From the NCBI GenBank assembly GCA_965214485.1, contig CBDCBW010000002.1, forward strand, positions 117,657 through 181,656: a stretch of 64,000 nt of DNA, in the 5' to 3' direction. The translations under genes were made by a program, and so were the position numbers. The notes below the pieces were generated by a model that was not told the DNA's origin, did not search any database, and worked only from the letters and a program-made list of their open reading frames with translations. This DNA comes from JANQRZ01 sp965214485. Lineage in GTDB: Bacteria > Bacteroidota > Rhodothermia > Rhodothermales > JANQRZ01. Shown here in pieces: positions 59,899 through 64,000 of the stretch. How positions within the stretch are numbered: position 1 is the stretch's first letter; each line of letters opens with the position of its first letter.

Positions 59899-60028
59899 CA
59901 GCCTTCGGAAAAGATCGAAAGAGTCGAGGAAAGGGCGGTCGGAAGGCCTTCCGACCGGGCCGCCTCGTTATTCTTCCCCGCCTCCGCTCCTCCCCGCTTC
60001 CGCTCCTCCCTGCTTCCGCTGCTTCCCG

Positions 60029-63000
60029 ATGCGTCTCCTCGCGCTCGCCGCGCTACTCCTCGTCCCCCACGTTCTCGCCGCGCAGGGCTTCCGCACCTTC
60101 AGCGGGCGCAACCACCCGGAGATCGACTGGCGCGTCGCCGAGACGGAGCACTTCGAGATCGTCTACCCGGCGCGCCTCGCGGGCATCGAGGCCGAGGCGG
60201 CGACCGTCGCCGAGGAGACCTACGCCGCGCTCTCGGCCAACCTCGGGGTGACGTTCGACCGGCCGATTCGGGTCTACCTCTCGGACGAGGACGAGATCGC
60301 CAACGGCTTCGCGGTGGATGTCGGGCGCGCCGGGTTCACCAACGTCTGGGTCCACGTCAACGAGACGGCGTCGATCTGGACCGGAGACGCTAAGTGGCTG
60401 CGTACCGTCGTCGCCCACGAGATCGCTCACATCTTCCACTACCGCGCGATCCGCTCGCCGATCGGCCTGCTCCAGAACGTCTTCGCCAACCCGATCCCGA
60501 GCTTCTGGGCCGAGGGCTTCGCGCAGTACCAGACCGAGCGCTGGGACGCGCAGCGCGGCGACCGCTGGCTCCGCACAGCCGTCTTCGAGGACCGCCTCAG
60601 CTTCAGCGACGGCACCTCGGCGTGGAACGGGCGGCTCCGCTACGCCGTCGGCAACAGCCAGGTCCGCTACCTCGCCGAGAGCAGGGGCGACTCGACGATC
60701 ACGAACATCCTGAACCACCGCAGGACGCTCCTGCCGGGGGTCAAGGTGCACGACTTCTACGGGGCCTTCAAGGCCGAGGTCGGCACCCCGTACCGGGAGT
60801 TCTACGACGAGTGGCGCAAGCACGTCAACGTCTATTACAACACGCTCGCCGGGGAGATGGAGCGGGCCGACTCGCTCGGCACGGCGCTGAAGATTCCGAG
60901 TGCCTATCTCTACGACGTGGCCTACAGCCCGGACACTTCGCTGGTGGCCGCGCTCGTCCTCTCCTCCGTGGCCCGCCCCGTCCGGCGGCTCGCCCTCGTC
61001 GAAGGGCTGAGCGACACGACTGTGACTCGGCGCGTCCGGGTCCTTGCCGAAGGGTCAATTGAGGCACCGGTGGCGTGGAGCCGCGACGGCGAGCGGATCG
61101 CCTTCGCCCGGACGGTGCGCGGGCGCTACGGCTCGCTCGTGAACGACCTCTACGTCGTGGACGTGGCCTCGGGCGAGACCGAGCGGCTCACCCACGACCG
61201 CCGCGCCTCGTCGCCGACGTTCGCCCCGGACGGGCGGCTCGCGTTCGTCGGCAGCAGCGGGCGACGGCGAACGTGTTCCTGCTCGACCCGGCGACCGGTG
61301 CCGAGACCCCGCTCACCGGCTTCGCCGGCGACGTCCAGCTCACCGCGCTCCGCTTCAGCCCGGACGGCAGCCGCCTCGCCTTCGCCCGCTTCGATGCCCG
61401 GGGCGCGCGCGACCTCGCCCTCCTCGACCTCGGCTCCGGCGAGGTCGAAACGGTGTCGGTCGGCGGAGCCGACGACCGGCTGCCGGTGTGGAGCCCGGAC
61501 GGCTCGGCCCTCGCCTTCACCTCGCTCCGCGACGACGTGCCGAACGTGTTCGTGCTGGACCTCGGGCCCCCCGCCCGGCTCGCGGTCACTCGCAAGGCTC
61601 GCTCCCAGCTTCGCCGGGCTGTCCCCCTCGTCGAGGGGGACAGTTCGGACGTGCATCGCGTTGCTCAAGCACGTCCGAACGGGGGGGCCGAGCGCCGGGT
61701 CACCCACCTCTTCGGCGGGGCGACGGCGCACGACTGGCTCCCGCCGGACTCGCTCCACCCGGAGGGCCGGATCGTCCTCGTCACGAGCGAGAGCAAGCGC
61801 CGCGAGCAGGCCTTCGCCGTGGACGCGCGCCGGACCGTGACGGCCGAGGCTCCGGCGACGGCACCCGACGCCTACGCTGGGTGGACCGAGCACCGCCCGC
61901 CGCATGAGATTCCGTTTCGCACCGTCCCGCACCCCCGGCCTCGTCGAGGCCCGGCGGCGCTACCGTTCGTGGGCGAACCTCACGCACGCCGGGAGCTTCG
62001 CGCTGCCCTACGCCGAGCTCGACGGCAGTGACTACGGCTTCTTCGGGACGACGATCTGGGTGGAGCCGCTCGGCAAGCACCTCTTCGCCGGGGTGGTCTC
62101 GGTCTCGGTCCCCGACTTCGCCGACGAGACGATTGCCCTCTTCTCGTACACCAACAATCAGCTCCGCCCGAGCCTCACGCTCAACGCCTACCGGACGCCC
62201 AGCCCGGCGCGGTGGTACGGCACGGGCCTCCTCGTCGAAGACCTCCTCGGGGCCGACCTCACGGTGACCCAGCCGCTCGACCTGACCGACACGCCGTACC
62301 TGCGCACCACCGCCGACGTGCGCTTCCGCCTCGCCCACGCCGACCCGTTCCGCGACAGCTCGTTCGTCGACGCCGCCGACGGGCTGCGCCAGCCCGAGGC
62401 CGGGACGCGCGCCGACCTCCGGCTCGGCTTCACCCTCCGGCGGCAGCGCCCGTACCGCTACAACGACCTCTACCCGCTCGACGGCGTCGGGCTGCGGGCG
62501 CGCGTGACGGGCGGCGCGCCGGTCCTCGGGGGGAGCGCGTTCGCCCGCCCCGACCTCTCCGCGTTCTGGGTCTCGCCGCTGCTCGGGATCGGGCGGGTCT
62601 ACGTCTATGGCCGGGCGCAGGCGCTGTTCGGGCGGACGCTCGCGCAGGACATCGTCGGGCTCGCGCGCTTCGACGACATCGACCTCCAGCTCCCGTTCGT
62701 CGACCCGGTCACGCTCTCCGACACCGAGCGGGTGCGGGGCTACCGCCGCTACGCCGTCGGCGACCGGCTGCTCTTCGGCACGGTGGAGTACCGCCTCCCG
62801 CCGGTCTTCGACCTGGGCACGTCGCTCCTCGGGGTCGTCGGGCTGGGCCGCGTCTCCCCCGCCTTCTTTCTCGACGCCGCCGCCGTCTGGACGGGAAGCG
62901 ATTTCGACGAGGCGATCCGCCGGACGGGGGCCGGGTTCGAGCTCAAGAACCGGCTCACCCTCGGCGGCTTCCCGCTCGTCCACGCCCTCGGCCTGGCCCA

Positions 63001-63082
63001 GCGCTGGCGCGACCTCGGCGCGACCGTCGAGTGGGACCGCATCGACCTTTACTACCGCGTGCAGGCGTCGCTGCCGTTTTGA
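60029..63082 (+). CDS. outer-membrane protein: peptidase-MA-like domain, TolB-type propeller and beta-barrel (two frameshifts)
   Basis: A roughly 1017-residue protein if two indels are corrected. It starts at ATG 60029 with signal peptide MRLLALAALLLVPHVLAAQG. A gluzincin-like domain carries HEIAH (VVAHEIAHIFHYRA) and WAEGFAQY. PD40/TolB propeller blades follow (SRDGERIAFAR, APDGRLAFVG, SPDGSRLAFAR, SPDGSALAFTS). The C-terminal barrel ends in Phe (VQASLPF). Frame breaks: one G missing at GGG 61259-61261 (frame 2 to 1) and one C extra at CCCCC 61932-61936 (back to 2). Palindromic element C adds about 40 codons in frame between DLG and GAERRVTHLF. Related proteins are common in Rhodothermota; a surface protease or assembly role is likely. 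Confidence 0.8.
61567..61687. repeat. palindromic repeat element, copy C, inside a coding sequence
   Basis: About 121 bp bounded by CCCCCC and GGGGGGG, with the conserved hairpin CTGTCCCCCTCG / CGAGGGGGACAG (61619-61643) and a second hairpin GTTCGGACGTGC / GCACGTCCGAAC (61643-61680). It interrupts the propeller of the gene at 60029 without breaking the local frame and encodes about 40 Arg/Ala/Pro-rich residues. Confidence 0.85.
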
Positions 63083-63169
63083 AGGTCCGAGGTCGTGGGC
63101 CAGAGCAGAGACCCCTCGAACCCGCACCCCCGAACCTCCCACCTTCTCCCCTCTTCTCCCCTCTCCCCC

Positions 63170-64000
63170 ATGATCCACCTCTCCCTCGACTCTTCGACAG
63201 GCTCAGGGCAGGCTCCCGAGCGCGTCCCGGCGCTCGGCCTCGGCACGTGGCAGCTCAGCGGCGACGAGGCCCGCGGCGGCGTCGCCCACGCGCTCGACCT
63301 GGGCTACCGGCACCTCGACACGGCGCAGGTCTACGAGAACGAAGCCGCCGTCGGCGACGGGCTGCGCGCCTCGGACGTCGAGCGCGACGCCGTCTTTCTC
63401 ACCACCAAGGTCTGGCGCGACCAGCTCCGCCACCGCGACCTCATCGCCTCCACCGACGAGAGCCTGCGGAAGCTGAAGGTGGACTACGTCGACCTCCTGC
63501 TCGTCCACTGGCCGAGCGACGAGGTCGAGCTCGCCGAGACGCTCGACGCGCTGCAGGAGGTCCAGCACGCCGAGAAGGCCCGGCATCTCGGCGTCTCGAA
63601 CTTCACCCCGTCGCTCCTCGCCGAGGCGCTCCGCCTGGCTCCCGGCCTGGTCTGCAACCAGGTCGAGTACCACCCCTACCTCGACCAGTCCGACCTGCTG
63701 GAGGTCGTGCACGAGCACGGCCTGTTCCTGACGGCCTACAGCCCGATCGCCCGAGGCCGGGTGCTGGAGGACGACGTGATCCGGGAGATCGCCGAGGCCC
63801 ACGGCAAGAGTCCGGCGCAGGTGACGCTCCGGTGGCTGCTCCAGCAGGACCGCGTCGCCGCGATCCCCAAGGCCTCCAGCCACGCGCACCGTGCCGCCAA
63901 CTTCGACGTGTTCGATTTCGCGCTCTCGGACGAGGACATGGCGCGCATCGCCGGCCTCGCCGGGCCGGACGGCCGCCTCGTCGACCCCGACTTCGCGCCG
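63170..64000 (+). CDS. aldo/keto reductase, 2,5-diketogluconate reductase-like (3' end beyond window)
   Basis: An NADPH-dependent aldo/keto reductase running off the window edge after about 277 residues. Family motifs are LGLGTWQL, GYRHLDTAQVYENEAAVGDG with the catalytic Asp and Tyr, FLTTKVWRD (Lys), LLLVHWP (His), GVSNFTPSLL, NQVEYHPYL and AIPKASSHAHRAAN for NADPH binding. It reduces small aldehydes or diketo sugars; the substrate is unknown. Residues 5-15 (LSLDSSTGSGQAPE) come from a dispersed repeat inserted at the 5' end (63191-63214). The 87-bp gap after the barrel gene suggests a separate promoter or loose cotranscription. Confidence 0.92.
   Translation, partial: MIHLSLDSSTGSGQAPERVPALGLGTWQLSGDEARGGVAHALDLGYRHLDTAQVYENEAAVGDGLRASDVERDAVFLTTKVWRDQLRHRDLIASTDESLRKLKVDYVDLLLVHWPSDEVELAETLDALQEVQHAEKARHLGVSNFTPSLLAEALRLAPGLVCNQVEYHPYLDQSDLLEVVHEHGLFLTAYSPIARGRVLEDDVIREIAEAHGKSPAQVTLRWLLQQDRVAAIPKASSHAHRAANFDVFDFALSDEDMARIAGLAGPDGRLVDPDFAP
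63191..63214. repeat. dispersed CTTCGACAGGCTCAGG-type repeat in a coding start
   Basis: CTTCGACAGGCTCAGGGCAG followed by GCTC matches the CTTCGACAAGCTCAGG intergenic repeat common in many bacterial genomes, whose reverse translation reads CPEPVE. Here it lies within the first codons of the aldo/keto reductase gene and replaces the usual short N-terminus. Confidence 0.65.

Overview
The window is about 70% G+C and densely coding, with few Shine-Dalgarno-like starts. Four large secreted proteins (5337-7901, 8748-11477, 15319-18957, 18954-20375) end in a type A sorting domain of the type IX secretion system (T9SS), of the form xPNPF/S...VFDVLGREVAxL...SGxYLVR. That tail, the composition and genes such as a DUF3008 stress protein and an iodotyrosine-deiodinase-like flavoprotein point to a Rhodothermota (Rhodothermales) member of the Bacteroidota superphylum, probably marine. 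This is inference from family knowledge; no rRNA or tRNA gene is present to anchor it.

Region 1 (1-14.5 kb) holds housekeeping and stress genes, mostly on the minus strand: an ABC exporter cut by the window edge, a short-chain dehydrogenase, DUF3008 and DUF427 proteins, an alpha/beta hydrolase, a cold-shock-domain protein, a secreted lysyl-endopeptidase-like protease, the deiodinase-like flavoprotein, a secreted beta-propeller protein, a guanine-deaminase-like enzyme, a SIMPL protein and queA. Region 2 (14.7-22.8 kb) looks rearranged. A decapitated membrane-protein gene and a decayed copy of the fah 3' end lie on the left of a two-gene T9SS cargo operon (subtilase plus Asp-box protein). The intact fumarylacetoacetase gene lies on its right, followed by a conserved gene of unknown function. 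Region 3 (23-28.5 kb) carries a TPR protein, a trans-sulfuration enzyme, a CDP-alcohol phosphatidyltransferase and an SGNH/TPR protein.

Region 4 (28.9-58.2 kb) is a contiguous flagellar cluster. It contains flgM; a minus-strand kinase/sigma-54 activator pair resembling FlrB/FlrC; flgB-flgC-orf-fliE-F-G-H-I-J-motE-fliK-flgD-TIGR02530-flgE; a CheY-like protein without its phosphoacceptor, then motA-motB-fliL-M-N; and fliO-P-Q-R-flhB-A-F-G-orf-fliA. Two matching sigma-28-like promoters (before flgM and before the cheY-like/mot operon) and two copies of an identical 14-bp box containing a sigma-54-like -24 element (before flgB and fliO) fit a FlrBC/sigma-54 to FlgM/FliA hierarchy. Filament, cap, distal rod, P-ring and L-ring genes are not in the window.

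Region 5 (58.2-64 kb) has a Rad52-family annealing protein and a gene of unknown function that may have a nuclease-like fold. Both sit behind the same operator-promoter arrangement, TGACA-N6-TGTCA-N11-TATCCT. Then come an outer-membrane protein with a peptidase-MA-like domain, a beta-propeller and a barrel, apparently broken by two one-base indels, and an aldo/keto reductase cut by the window edge.

The most unusual signals are a 120-136 bp palindromic repeat family with three copies, one of them inserted in frame inside a coding sequence; the shared operators of the Rad52 pair; the degenerate CheY; and the fah 3'-end duplication around the T9SS cargo operon. Three likely frameshifts (about 56281, 61259 and 61932) all lie in G or C runs and may be assembly errors.
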